Notes under the pieces: model-generated
The model's input: only the letters and a program-made list of their open reading frames with translations
Told to the model about the DNA's origin: nothing
The model's database searches: none
Shown: positions 36,315 through 47,215 of the stretch, piece after piece
Position numbering within the stretch: position 1 is the stretch's first letter
How the letters are laid out: each line of letters begins with the position of its first letter
Translations under genes and position numbers: made by a program
Assembly (NCBI GenBank): GCA_028015205.1
Contig: CM051518.1
Location: 60,591,978-60,655,977 of the forward strand
Length of the DNA: 64,000 nt
Direction: 5' to 3'
Origin: Mytilisepta virgata
Lineage: Eukaryota; Mollusca; Bivalvia; Mytilida; Mytilidae

Positions 36315-37230
36315 CCCCGAACGCCATCCAACATGGCCCCCATGGCTAACATTGAGCCTATGGGGATTTTACTTTTTCGTCAACTCACCTGAAACAACTG
36401 AGCCAATTTGAACCAAACTTTGGTGGAATGATCTTTGGGTGGCCCCTTTCCAAACTTATGTCCGGCATCCCCGACTTCCAACCGACATGGCTGCTGTTAC
36501 TAAAAATAGAAAAAGGGGGGTGTTCAAAAATTTTCTTCTATGAAACTACAAGGCCAGTTGCAACCACACTTGGCAGTAATGGTCCTTAGGAGGTTCTCTT
36601 TCAGAAGGATGTCCGATGACCCGGACTGTTAACCAAGATGGCAGCCACAGCCGAACTTCGTTAAACATAGGGCCCTATGGGAACATTCATTGAACAATTT
36701 TTTTGTCTGAAACCACTTTACCAATTAATAATTGGAAATTGGAACCAGACTTTGCAGCAATGGTCCTTATATGGTCCTCTTTCAGAATTGTGTCCTATGA
36801 CCTGGACTGTCAACCAAGATGGCTGCCACATCCGAACTTAGTTTAACATAAGGCCCCATGGGAAATTTTTGATTGAAAAATCTTCTTGTCTGAAACCACT
36901 TGACCAATTGGAACCAGACTTTGCAGCAATGGTCCTTAGGAGGTCCTCTTTCAAAATTGTCTGATTTAGTGGACTGTGAACCAAGATGAACGACGCAGCC
37001 ACACTTAGTTTAACATAGGACCCTATGGGAAATTCCCTTAAAAATCTTGTGGTCTTAAACCACTAAGCCAATTAGAACTAGACTTGGTAGCAATGGTCCT
37101 TAGATTTGTTCTCTTTTAGAAATATGTCCATTGACCTAGACTGCCAACCATCTTGGTTGCCACAGCCGAACTTAGTTAACATATAGAACCCTATAGAAAA
37201 CCCAGCCAAATCTTTAGTCCTGCTCAAGAT
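36315..37230 (+). mobile_element. Fragment of a Helitron-like element (tandem-repeat body)
   Basis: Four to five units of about 165-185 bp carry CCAAGATGGC(T/A)GCCAC, GAACTTAGTTTAACATAGG and CAGCAATGGTCCTTAGGAGG. The same unit family, in reverse orientation, makes up the element at 54349-56089. The terminal hairpins are missing, so this is a fragment, starting near AACGCCATCCAACATGG. Confidence 0.6.
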
Positions 37231-37429
37231 GAAAAGTTCAATGCAGCTTCTAGTATTATATCGATCTGCTGACCACCCACCGTGTTTTTCCACTGTCAAA
37301 ACAAATTTTCACTGATTACGGATGCATCAAAATTGGTTTCAAAGAATTGTATCTCTGATGATTAATAAGTAAGAAAGTGACTGTTACTGTAGAATAATCG
37401 TTTGTCTGTTGTTGGCCTTTTGTTTTACC

Positions 37430-38038
37430 TGTCTTAGACCAAAAAATTGAACTTTATTCACAGGGAGGGGGATTGTCACTAATGCTTTAATGCTTTATTA
37501 TGGTACAGGTGTGCAGCCATCATTTTCAAATCCCATCATATTCATATATTTGAGATACCAAGAAAGTCCAACCTAATCATATATGTAATTGTGATTATAC
37601 TGCCCGAAAGGGCGCATTTAATTGGCAATAAAGTTTTTCTTTCTTGCATCTTAAAAATTGTATTTAAACCACACCTTTCCTGACCGTGTAATATATTTTC
37701 TAACCTTGTATTTTCACAAATAGTCTATCAGAACTTAATATTTGTGCACGCAGAGCGAAAAATTAATGAAATTTTATTAATCCGGAAATATGACCTATTC
37801 ATCGACATATATATATATATTATTAAATAGTATACCTTTCACAATATTTTAAGTGAGATAAAAAATAGACCCTTTTGGGCCTCACATATGTAGTTATCAT
37901 TATATACCCAGTTACACCCCCCCCCCCCCCCCCCCCATTGACTTTATTACTTGTTCTGTCTTATAAGTTACATGAGATACATGAGTTATTTTAGTGAACT
38001 GATGAATAAGTGGAAATGTTCAGAACGGACAACACAGT
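37430..38038. other. Repeat debris and a 20-base C run
   Basis: Sequence at 37440-37600 (GGGGGATTGTCACTAATGC..CATATATTTGAGATACC) loosely resembles the element at 16333-16803. A run of 20 C (37917-37936) follows. No gene is seen. Confidence 0.35.
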
Positions 38039-38129
38039 TTGGTGGGGGTACATAGGAATCGTCCGTCCGTCTGTCTGTCCATGTACATTAATTGTAAGAA
38101 AAATGGCGCACACAGGTATAAATTTCTAG

Positions 38130-38790
38130 TGTTGGGTAGAGAAAAGGTTTATTTCTTGAAGAACGACTTTCTACATCTCATCTATCCCAGTGAGCTTGAA
38201 ATTAAGGATACTACAGATACATCGAAGTCCGCTTCATATTTGGATTTGTTTCTTGAAATAGAAAATGGTGGACATTTGAAGGCAAGACTTTGTGGCAAAT
38301 GTGATGACTTCAACTTTCCTATTGTTAACTTTCCCTTCTTGAGTAGCAATATACCAGCATCGTCAGCATATGGCATCTACGTTTCTCAGCTTATCCGATA
38401 TTCAAGGGCATGCGTGAGTTACCACGAGTTTCGACAAAGAAATAAAGTCAATAAAGGTTTTTTAACCAGGGTTTTATCAGGGATAAGTTGATGTCATCAC
38501 TCAGGAAATTTTACGGTCGTCATCACGAATTGACCGTTACATTGTTCCAATATATAAGATGATGTTGAACCTGTTCCCACTGTCGTAACATTTCATGTAC
38601 CTCCACCGATTTGTGACTACCACCGGATTTATTTTGTTGAACTTCACGACGGCTACAGTATACGGAGCAGATACTGCTTACCGTTCCGGATCACCTGAGT
38701 TCACTCTTGTTTTTATTGGAGTTCATGTTGTTCATTGTTTATTTGTTGTGAGCTTGTTGTTGTTCATTTGTCTTCCTGGGTTTGTCTAAT
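38130..38790 (+). pseudogene. Truncated retroelement reverse-transcriptase C-terminus
   Basis: The plus-strand frame gives FLHLIYPSELEIKDTTDTS, SASYLDLFLEIENGG, DDFNFPIVNFPFLSSNIP and YGIYVSQLIRYSRAC. This is a well-known conserved block that follows a YxDD reverse-transcriptase core in a retroelement family of molluscs and other animals. After a frameshift the family ending SLRKFYGRHHEL is readable near 38505. The non-coding tail (TACTGCTTACCGTTCCGG) follows and is shared with 22140-22435. Only the C-terminal third remains, so this is a dead 5'-truncated copy. I do not assign the family with certainty. Confidence 0.7.
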
Positions 38791-38797
38791 GGATTGC

Positions 38798-38798
<1 letters not shown>

Positions 38799-38838
<40 letters not shown>
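38799..38838 (+). repeat. Run of 40 T
   Basis: An uninterrupted T run directly follows the retroelement tail. On the minus strand it is a poly(A). It may be the insertion tail of another element or slippage expansion. Confidence 0.8.
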
Positions 38839-38839
<1 letters not shown>

Positions 38840-40050
38840 GTTTGCTCCTTGGGTATATTTGTCCTCTTCTTTATGTGAGTGAGGGAAAGTTGGTTCTTTC
38901 TAAACGCAGGGTACTGGATTTCAAATTCTCATTTCAAAAAGATCTGCCGGTAAGGTGGATACATGTACATGTATTTTATTGAGAATGACAAATGAAAGAC
39001 AACCAAATCCACAAGGAGAAGTTATTACAAGATATCAAAAAAGTTTACCCCATTCGATATAAATGTTTGCATCATCATATTTTACAGAACGTCTGGAAAT
39101 TTGCCAGTACATCAAAACTTGAAATTTTAGTTGAGACATCAGTGATTAGTAACTTATTCAAACAAACTGTGAGAGAATCATTCTGGCTCTTTGCTTACAG
39201 AAATAATAGTGTTATCCCTCCGCCACCGAGGCTTTAAACAATGTACCAAGTAAGCTCTGTCATGTCTGTGTGTATGTGTTTTCTTCTTCTCTTCTTGATT
39301 GCAAGATCAGTTCAACTTAATCCTTACCGGTGACACATTTCTTTGGTCCTATGTTGAGAAGAAATAATTCAATATTCTCCATACTACATGGTACTTGAGT
39401 TTATCCTATGGCAATAATACTATTGCTCAAAAGGCCATACAAACCATAGATGTGACATATCAAAATTGTTCTTCTTTATATTTCTTTACGTGTAAACATT
39501 TTAAATTTTTATACTGTATGTTAAAATGCAAGCTTTTTATTGGTCAATTTGCAGGTAACATTCTAATTTGTTATACTTTATGTAAATTTCTCTACTTTTA
39601 ATGCATTTTCATTGGTTTACAAGAACATGGTATTTTACTCGATCACCCGCTTGAAAGAAACAGCGGTTGTTATTTTATATTATTCCACTATATAAATTTA
39701 AATCTAGTAATGAGATCATTTGATTGGTCTAGAGTAGCCCACGTGACACATGTGTGACATGTGACAAGTCATCGTGTCACCCTCTCTTGAACATCGTGTT
39801 ACCCTGTCATTTTTTTAACACTAATGTTATAAATCATCAGCCGAAGTAATAGAAAATGTGAAACATTTCCATGTGTTATTCATGTTATTTCATTATTTTT
39901 GTTTTTCATAAAATTTGTTCTTGTTGAAATATTATTTTTTTCCTTTCAGAAACTACACTAGGGATAGTGGAATAAATCATTAATTTACCTCGGCAAGCCC
40001 TCGGGAAACATGATTTTACTTGGATGAAAAAATCTTCATATTTCACTAAT
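38839..40050. other. No gene seen
   Basis: An 81-codon plus-strand frame at 38992-39237 has an ordinary amino-acid mix but no recognised domain and no convincing splice partners, so I do not call it a gene. The rest is AT-rich without clear structure. Confidence 0.4.
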
Positions 40051-40156
40051 GCAAGGGAAATAGTATATTGTAACCCCTCTAAAAACATAGTCAACCTCGG
40101 CTTCGGTTGACAATATTTTCTCGGGGTTACAATATACTAGGTCACCCTTTTAGGAA
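40051..40156. repeat. Palindromic element A
   Basis: AGTATATTGTAACCCCTC pairs with GGGGTTACAATATACT about 60 bases on. An inner GTCAACC..GGTTGAC hairpin sits at the centre. Flanks also pair (AAGGGAAATAG with CTAGGTCACCCTT, imperfect). It is related in sequence to the palindrome at 40448-40538. Confidence 0.6.
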
Positions 40157-40447
40157 TGTGTTATTTTTATATTAACACATACCTCAGTATGTAACATTTT
40201 AATGTTACCCTCTCGTGCTTTGTGTAAAAGTTGGTGATTTTCTCCATGTACTAGACTGCAGACACATTATAAAACATTGTCACATCAATTAAAATACCTG
40301 TGTCTATTTTAGTGTTGGTGTATTTTGACACGTGCAATCGTGGAATTATTAGTTTAGATAGAGCACAATAACCAAAAAATGTTACCACGCAGTTCTGAAC
40401 TTAAAGAACTAAAAAAACATTAAGTATAATAAATTAAATTACACATG

Positions 40448-40538
40448 ACTGACAGGGGGATAGAGCAGATTGTTACCCCTCTAAAACATCTGTTGACAAT
40501 GTTTTTTTGGGGTAACAATGCTATATCACCCTGTCAGT
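40448..40538. repeat. Palindromic element B
   Basis: CTGACAGGGGGATAGAGCAG ATTGTTACCCC folds against GGGGTAACAATGCTATATCA CCCTGTCAG with a TGTTGACAA-containing loop. The layout (xxAGGG..TTGTAACCCC..loop..GGGGTTACAA) matches palindrome A, so both are probably copies of one small fold-back family. Confidence 0.6.
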
Positions 40539-40594
40539 TTGTTATTTAAATACTGGTATATTTCCACCTTTCATATTTATCATGCTGTTACATG

Positions 40595-41095
40595 CGGTGC
40601 ACTTCACCTCCGCGAATCTGCACTTCATCTCTGCGAGAAAAAAACTTCATCTCCGCGAATAAAACTTTCATCTCCAAGAGTAAGAATATTTCAACTCCGC
40701 GATATAATATTATATTACCTAGTATTACTTAAATTGTTTACATTTAAAATGGTAACTCCGAAGAACAGTTGGAGCCTTCGCACAGTTCAAATGTCTGTCC
40801 GAGCAGAGTACTTGAACCCAACAGCTTTAGTGTATTACCTACGGGAAATTTCCCCAGATGAGTACCTTCCAAAATGATCAGTCACGATGTCGGTGCTGCA
40901 TCTATACACATCAACATTTTCCAGAACATTAGCTTTTCTGTACATAAAATTGTTAAAAATAAAGCTCATGACGTTTTCCCCTTGGGTTGTACACTTAATT
41001 ACATTTACAATATACCTGGTCAACAGGTAATTCGCGGAGATTCAATATGATTTACGTTTTCAAAAATTTGTGGAGATGAAACCAGCCGTTACATG
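40595..41095. repeat. Short tandem repeats of CTTCATCTCCGCGAA and inverted copies
   Basis: Five diverged copies of ACTTCATCTCCGCGAA-like sequence lie at 40603-40705. Inverted versions (TTCGCGGAGATTCA, TTTGTGGAGATGAAA) occur at 41030-41085. TGTTACATG and (inverted) CATGTAAC border the block, so it may be an inverted-repeat element of about 500 bp. Confidence 0.4.
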
Positions 41096-41099
41096 ACAT

Positions 41100-42184
41100 A
41101 AGACAAAAATATTTTTAAAGAACAGCTACAGATGTCAGAACTGATCCCAGCAGTGGGACGAAAATATAGAAAGATCAACTATAAAGCTAAACAAAATCGT
41201 TTGACATTTTTTTTTTTTTTTTATTAAATTTGATCATTAACATATAAATATTAGAAAACTCTTTAAATTTATCTACCAAAAACATCTTATGTAAATATTA
41301 TTACGATATACATGAATCTTAAGTACTCCTACAAACATTAAATTACAAAAAAATCAACAAAAACATAATGTATTGATTCTCAATTGATTATAAAATGTAA
41401 AACTTATAAATTTTAACAATGTTGTTCTTTTTAAGTCGGATTCTTTTGATTAAACATTTACAAAATACATGAGGAAATATAGGCATTTTTCCATATGCAA
41501 CAGTGAGAAATTATTTACTAGTACATGTATAAGACAACACTGAGGTTATGGGATATCATATGTTCCAATTTCAGTACTACCTATCTAAATTCCTTTTGAA
41601 ACAATTGTACAGGTTTATGACTAAGGCAGCAACCATTTGATTTATTTGTTTGAATAGAAGGAAGAAAGTTATCTGTGACTGTGGATTTTTTTAAACAGCA
41701 TCCATAAGCATGAGTGTTGCTTCCACAGCAACAACTTCTTGATTCCTGGTGATGTACAATCCTAAATTTTTGTTACAAAATTGAGTAGTCTAGAAGTTTT
41801 CTTTTGCTTCCCTTGTTAGCCACCAACTCCCTCCCCCAAAACAAAATAAAAATATTTCCAAAGGTGGAATAACATTAATGCAAACATCCTTATTACTTTG
41901 ATTCTTTTTTACTTAAGGTTTATAAAAATGTTTCCTCTTACAGGGTACATAGAAATATGTGTATATGTAATGGAGGGAATCAAATTGAATCTAAATGTTT
42001 GGTCATGACTGATTGATTGTTTTTAATGATATACTGACAATGTTTCAGTTATATTACTGCTGACCTGGTCATGATATAGAAATGTTGTTAAAAGGTACTT
42101 CGTATTAAATCAAAGTTAAATCATTTATTGTTTGATTAGGGAAACATGACTATAGTGTTATTAAATCGGTATTTTCATATAAAG
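41100..42184. other. No gene seen
   Basis: AT-rich sequence with a T run at about 41210-41222. No exon or element could be supported. Confidence 0.4.
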
Positions 42185-42304
42185 CCTGTATTATGTCTGA
42201 GTCAGTCGTATTGGGTTGAGGTCAACTGTATAGGCCCGAGGCAACACCGGGGGCCTATACAGCTGATCAAGACCCAATACAACTGTACGAGGACATAATA
42301 CAGG
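42185..42304. repeat. 120-bp imperfect palindrome
   Basis: CCTGTATTATGTC..GTATTGGGT..CTGTATAGGCCC on the left is mirrored by GGGCCTATACAG..ACCCAATAC..GACATAATACAGG on the right, with a GAGGCAACACCGG centre. It could extrude as a cruciform or be a fold-back element. It has no coding content. Confidence 0.75.
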
Positions 42305-42467
42305 ATTTATATAAAATACCCATTTTATGACACCTTTATTAACTAATGACTTAAAAATACAGTACTTTTATTAACCAATGACTTAAAATACATTATAAAT
42401 TGTCTAATTAATACAATCCCATGTGTCTGAAACAGGTCATTAATACAGGTTTTATACAGAAAAACCA

Positions 42468-42533
42468 GAACTGGTCATTAATACAGGTCTAATACAGAAA
42501 ATCCTGTATTAGACCTGTATTAATGACCAGTTC
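42468..42533. repeat. Perfect 30-bp palindrome with 6-base loop
   Basis: Bases 42468-42497 are the exact reverse complement of 42504-42533, with loop AAAATC. The sequence unit GGTCATTAATACAGGT also occurs just upstream at 42436. Pairing continues imperfectly on both sides (CCAGAACTGG with CCAGTTCCAG). Confidence 0.85.
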
Positions 42534-42559
42534 CAGTTTTGTATTAACTGGACAGTTTT

Positions 42560-44121
42560 TACTATATTTCAACATATTAGTTAATCAATTACATTAGGAT
42601 AAAACCAGAAACATTTATATTAGTTATTAATACAAACAAACAAGATTTATACTGTACACAGGTTACTATAATGTTATGCTATGTTGTCTTGAAGCAAAAG
42701 TCTCAGAAAAACAACAGTCTAACGGTCATAATAAGTGTATTGAAATCTTGATTTATACCAGTGATGTTTTCCAAGTTTGATTGTTAGAAATAAATTTTAT
42801 AATCATGAAGGAATGTTGCATTAAAAATCTCATGTATAACTGTGTGGCATACTTTTTTCTCAAAAATTCTGAGTTTATTACTCTGACACTATTGTGTCGG
42901 CATCTTGTTTTATGTTTGGAATGACCAGTCCAAATTTCATAACGTGTGATAAACTGCAAGAAGTTTTTATCACAAAATATAAACTTGGATGACAAATCAA
43001 AAAGTATCAGAGTAAAAATCTATGGAGCCCATTTGTTGGAATGTTTAATAAATAAATAGATCTATCACTTCTAAACTGGAAAAATCAAAGTTATTCCTGG
43101 ACTGATTTACTCACCTTTACTGGGAAATTTATCTAAAACAAATATTGTCCAAGAAGTCAAAATATGATTCAATTATACATATGAATTTATCCTAAATCTG
43201 TAAATAATCTTTTATAATATAAACTGTACAAAAAATATAGTTAAAATTTTGATCATAAAAAATATACGGGTATAAAAATAACAATCCAACAATACTAATA
43301 TCAGATATAGTAAATTTATACTATGCTGTATACAACACATTTCAAGGAGTTACCTCTCATCAGCAGCATTAAAACCGAAACTTTTGGAAGACCAAAAACC
43401 AAACTTATTTTAGACATGAAGTACTCATAACCAAAAATACTGAAATAGGAAGCCAAATTTCAGCTAAGGAGAACTACCATGTGCAATACAAGGAATCAAC
43501 CCTTAGTAATTCTATTATTTTTGAATTTTGCTAAATACTGGTAATTTCTGTAACAAATCAATGAATAATCATGTCAGACAAGTCTGACAACTGGGTTGGC
43601 GAATACCCCCGGGGACCTATGATCCACCATGCAGAGGCATCGTCCCAGGAGTTTCAAAATAACAATCCAAAGATACTAATATTAGATATGGTAAATTTAT
43701 ACTATGCTGTATATAAATTACAATACAGATAAATAAATTTAAATTAGAAACATTCTTTAGTTCAAAATGAAAATATGTATTTATTTACATTATAAAAACT
43801 TAAAGATTTATGAAAAGCATTTGTTCAGTCAAATTCTTAAAATTTTAGAAAGTCATTAATTAAAATTGTGAATTATTACAAAAATCCTTCTACTTAGTGT
43901 TAAATCATTTATTTTCTTTATAAAGTAAAATCAGAGGAATTTTTATCTAAACTAATTTCAGGATTTTTTTAAATTTAACAGTATCAAATGATAATAAATG
44001 TAAAAAAATCATATTACATTACATGAGCACAAACCTTTGAGGTAAAAACACTCAAAACCAGAAAAAGAAATTATTTAACACGTAGAGAATAAGTCACATT
44101 TAGTTTGCCAAATGTTACATT
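42560..44121. other. No gene; a 58-bp duplicated segment
   Basis: AAAATAACAATCCAA followed by ATACTAATAT and TTTATACTATGCTGTATA occurs at 43275-43332 and again at 43656-43713. A similar AACAATCCAAAGATAC is at about 3346, so it is a dispersed repeat. A GC-richer insert near 43595-43650 (GGCGAATACCCCCGGGGACC) is unexplained. Confidence 0.4.
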
Positions 44122-44125
44122 TTAA

Positions 44126-44521
44126 GGATGCTCGCTGGTCATGTTTTGGTCTTTTTGTTAGATTTTTGGAATCCTCGGGTTTTATCCATTTCTTAACATT
44201 AAATTTTTTGCCCATGAACCCCCATTTTTCTTTTATAATTCAATCATAAAATTATATACCTTTAAATGATATTTGATAAAATTTTATGAGATCCTTTTTA
44301 TTTTTTCATACTTTTTTGAGAGACTGAAGTTGCCAATGCAAAGACAATGAAAAACCCAGAGAAAACCTATTTCCTGCAAATTTTCAAGGCTTTATAGCTC
44401 TAAAAAGAGCACATGAACCTATATTTTTTTTCTTGCTTATTTGTTTACTATTCATATGTTCTCTCAAACTAAAACTCCTATTTCAAATCCTATTTATTTC
44501 CTATTAGACCAGTAATCATCC
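44126..44521. mobile_element. 396-bp MITE flanked by TTAA
   Basis: GGATGCTCGCTGGTC at the left end and, inverted, GGATGATTACTGGTC at the right end form terminal inverted repeats. TTAA lies immediately outside both (44122-44125 and 44522-44525). TTAA duplication is the hallmark of piggyBac-type insertion. No coding sequence is present. Confidence 0.65.
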
Positions 44522-45320
44522 TTAAGCTGTTATGTGGAGAATAAACAGTAAATTCAGATATAAATGCAATGTTTCAATTCCTGTTCACATTTTAATTTTT
44601 CCCTTTACATGCACAAACAGCTTTTTAAAATGCACACTGGAATGACATTGATAAATCTCACATTTGTCCTCATAATAAATGCATGCATTAATTTCTAAAT
44701 TTACAGTTACTTGAATGCACTTTTCAAAAAACAACACATTTTTTCACTTTCCTGCATGAAAATAATGCCCAATAAAAAATCTAAAATTTTCAAACACATC
44801 AATTTTTAAGTTTAAAGGCCTCCATAAAACCCATATTTACAAGGCATCTTAATGGTAACCAATATTCTATAAACCTTCTCACATGCCATGGGAATTATAA
44901 ATTACATTCACATTTTATTCATGCTACCAAATATACATGTACACTGTAAAATTAAGTAGATAAATTCCTAGGTTTATTTTAGACAGATTAATTAATACTG
45001 ACCCAACCATTTTACAAAATGCTTGAACATAATGTGATTTTTTTTTATTTTTAATTTCATGCCTAATCAACATCAATTTTGTATAAAAATATGATATAAT
45101 AATTAAAAATGAACTAAAGATGTTAAATATTTTGGTTATGATAGTCTTAGTAAATTTAAAATACAACTGAAATCAGATGTTAGTATCGTATCATGTGACT
45201 GAACCTCGTGATTAGTAAGTAGCTATTGCGGGCTTACTATTTATATAAATTTGCTGCCTAAATATTTTAAACTCCTGAATCTGTTTTGCAAATACTGGTA
45301 TTTTGCAGTTTTAAAAGAAA

Positions 45321-47190
45321 ACAAGAGGCTCCCAAGAGCTTGAATCGCTCACCTGTTACTTTTTGTGTAGATCTTGCATCAATGATTATTATTTCTATTT
45401 AATGTACAATGTATACTGTTGCATTTTTCATTTAAATATTGACTTGAACAGCTAAAACATAGAATTTTGAACCCAAATGTATATGGTTGCTAGGGACTTT
45501 TTCATCGGTTGCTATGGACTTTTTCAATGGCATTGACTCTTGATTAACATTTTGACTTGTACAGCTAAATTACAGGGTTCTTAACCCAAATATATATGGT
45601 TGCTAGGGACTTTTTCATCAGTTGCTATTGATTTTGTCAACGGCATTGACTCTTGACCTTCCATTTTGACTTTAACAGATAAATTGTAGGGTCCAGAACC
45701 AAATATATCTGGATACTAGGGACTTTTCCATCAGTTGCTATGGATTTATTCAATGACCTTGACCCTTGACCCTCCATTGACTTGTAAAGCTAAATTATAG
45801 GGTCCTGAATCTAAATATATATGGTTGCTATGGACTTTTTCATCAGTTGCTATGGACTTTTTCAATGACCTTGACTCTTGACCTTTCTTTTGACTTGTAC
45901 AGGTAAATTAGAGGGTCCTTAACCCAAATATATATGGTTGCTAGGGACTTTTTCATAGGTTGCTATGGACTTTTTCTTGTACAAGTAAATTATAGGGTCC
46001 TTAACCAAAATATATATTGTTGCTATGGACTTTTTCAATGACCTTGACCCCTGACCCTCCATTTTAGTTGTACATCTACCATTTAATTTATTTCAACTTA
46101 TCCCCTTAACATCTGTGACAATATGTCATACCATTATTTTTACTGACAATTACTGTTTACATGTAAATAATCTTTCAAGGGCAAAAACTCCCATAAGGGG
46201 TCAATTGACGATTTTGGTCACTTGACTTATTTGTAGATCTTACTTTGCTGAACATTTTTGCTGTTTACAGTTTGTCCTTATCTATAATAATATTCAAGTT
46301 AATAACCTAAAACTGCAAAATTTCCTTAAAATTTACAATTCAGGAGCAATAACCCGAAAATGGATAGACTAATTCATCTGAAAATTTCATAGCAGGTAGA
46401 TCTTGACCTCATAAACATTTTTACTTCTGTCAGTTTTGCTGTAACTGCTTTAGTTTTTGAGATATGAACCAAAAAGTGCATTTTTCACCTATGTTCTATT
46501 TTTAGCCATGGCAACCATGTTTCTTGATTGAACAAAAAAATAAAACACATACTTTATACTAGATACCCTAATGATTTTTGAGCCTAAGTGTAGCCAAATT
46601 TATTCAGTAGTTTCTGAGATTTTTGAAAGTTTAAAAAACTGAAAAATTGTCTTTAAAGGGCAAAAACTCCTATAAGGGGTCAATTCACAATTTTGGTCAT
46701 GTTGACTTATTTGTAGATCTTACTTTGTTGAACATTTTTTCTGTTTACAGTTTGTCTTTATCTATAATAATATTCAAGATAATAACATAAAACTACAAAA
46801 TTTCATTAAATTAACAATTCAGGGGCAATAACCTAACAAAGGGTTGACCAATTCATCTGAAAATTTCATGGCAGGTAGATCTTGACCTGATGAACATTTT
46901 TACCCCATGAGTTTTGCTATAAATGCTTTAGTTTTTGAGATATAAGCCAAAAACTGCAGTTTAACACTATGTTCTATTTTTAGCCTCGGCGGCCATGTTT
47001 CTCAAAGGACAATAAAATAAAACATAAATTTTATTCTAGATACCCTAAGGATCATTCAGTCTAAGTATGGCTGTAATTGGTTCAGTGGTTTCATAGGGGA
47101 AGATCTTTGAAAAAGTTTATGACGTACGCCTGATGACAGACGCCAAGTGATAGCAAAAGCTCACATGTCCTTTTAGGACAGGTGAGCTAA
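45321..47190 (-). mobile_element. Helitron/Helentron-like non-autonomous element 2
   Basis: On the minus strand it begins TAGCTCACCTGTCC with the pairing GGACATGTGAGCT, and ends AACAGGTGAGCG, then AAGCTCTTGGGAGCCT hairpin and CTTGT. Inside are about five units of 110-118 bp (ATATATGGTTGCTAGGGACT) at 45480-46030 and a doubled block of about 480 bp beginning GGGCAAAAACTCC (46179 and 46658). It starts 26 bp after the stop codon of the FYVE gene, so it probably lies in that gene's 3' UTR or just beyond. Confidence 0.6.
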
Positions 47191-47215
47191 AAAAATTTAT
47201 CTCCAGTTATTCTAA

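Noticed and set aside
38992..39237. 81-codon plus-strand frame ending in VIPPPPRL
   Set aside because: Looks somewhat protein-like but I recognise no family and found no matching exons, so it stays uncalled.
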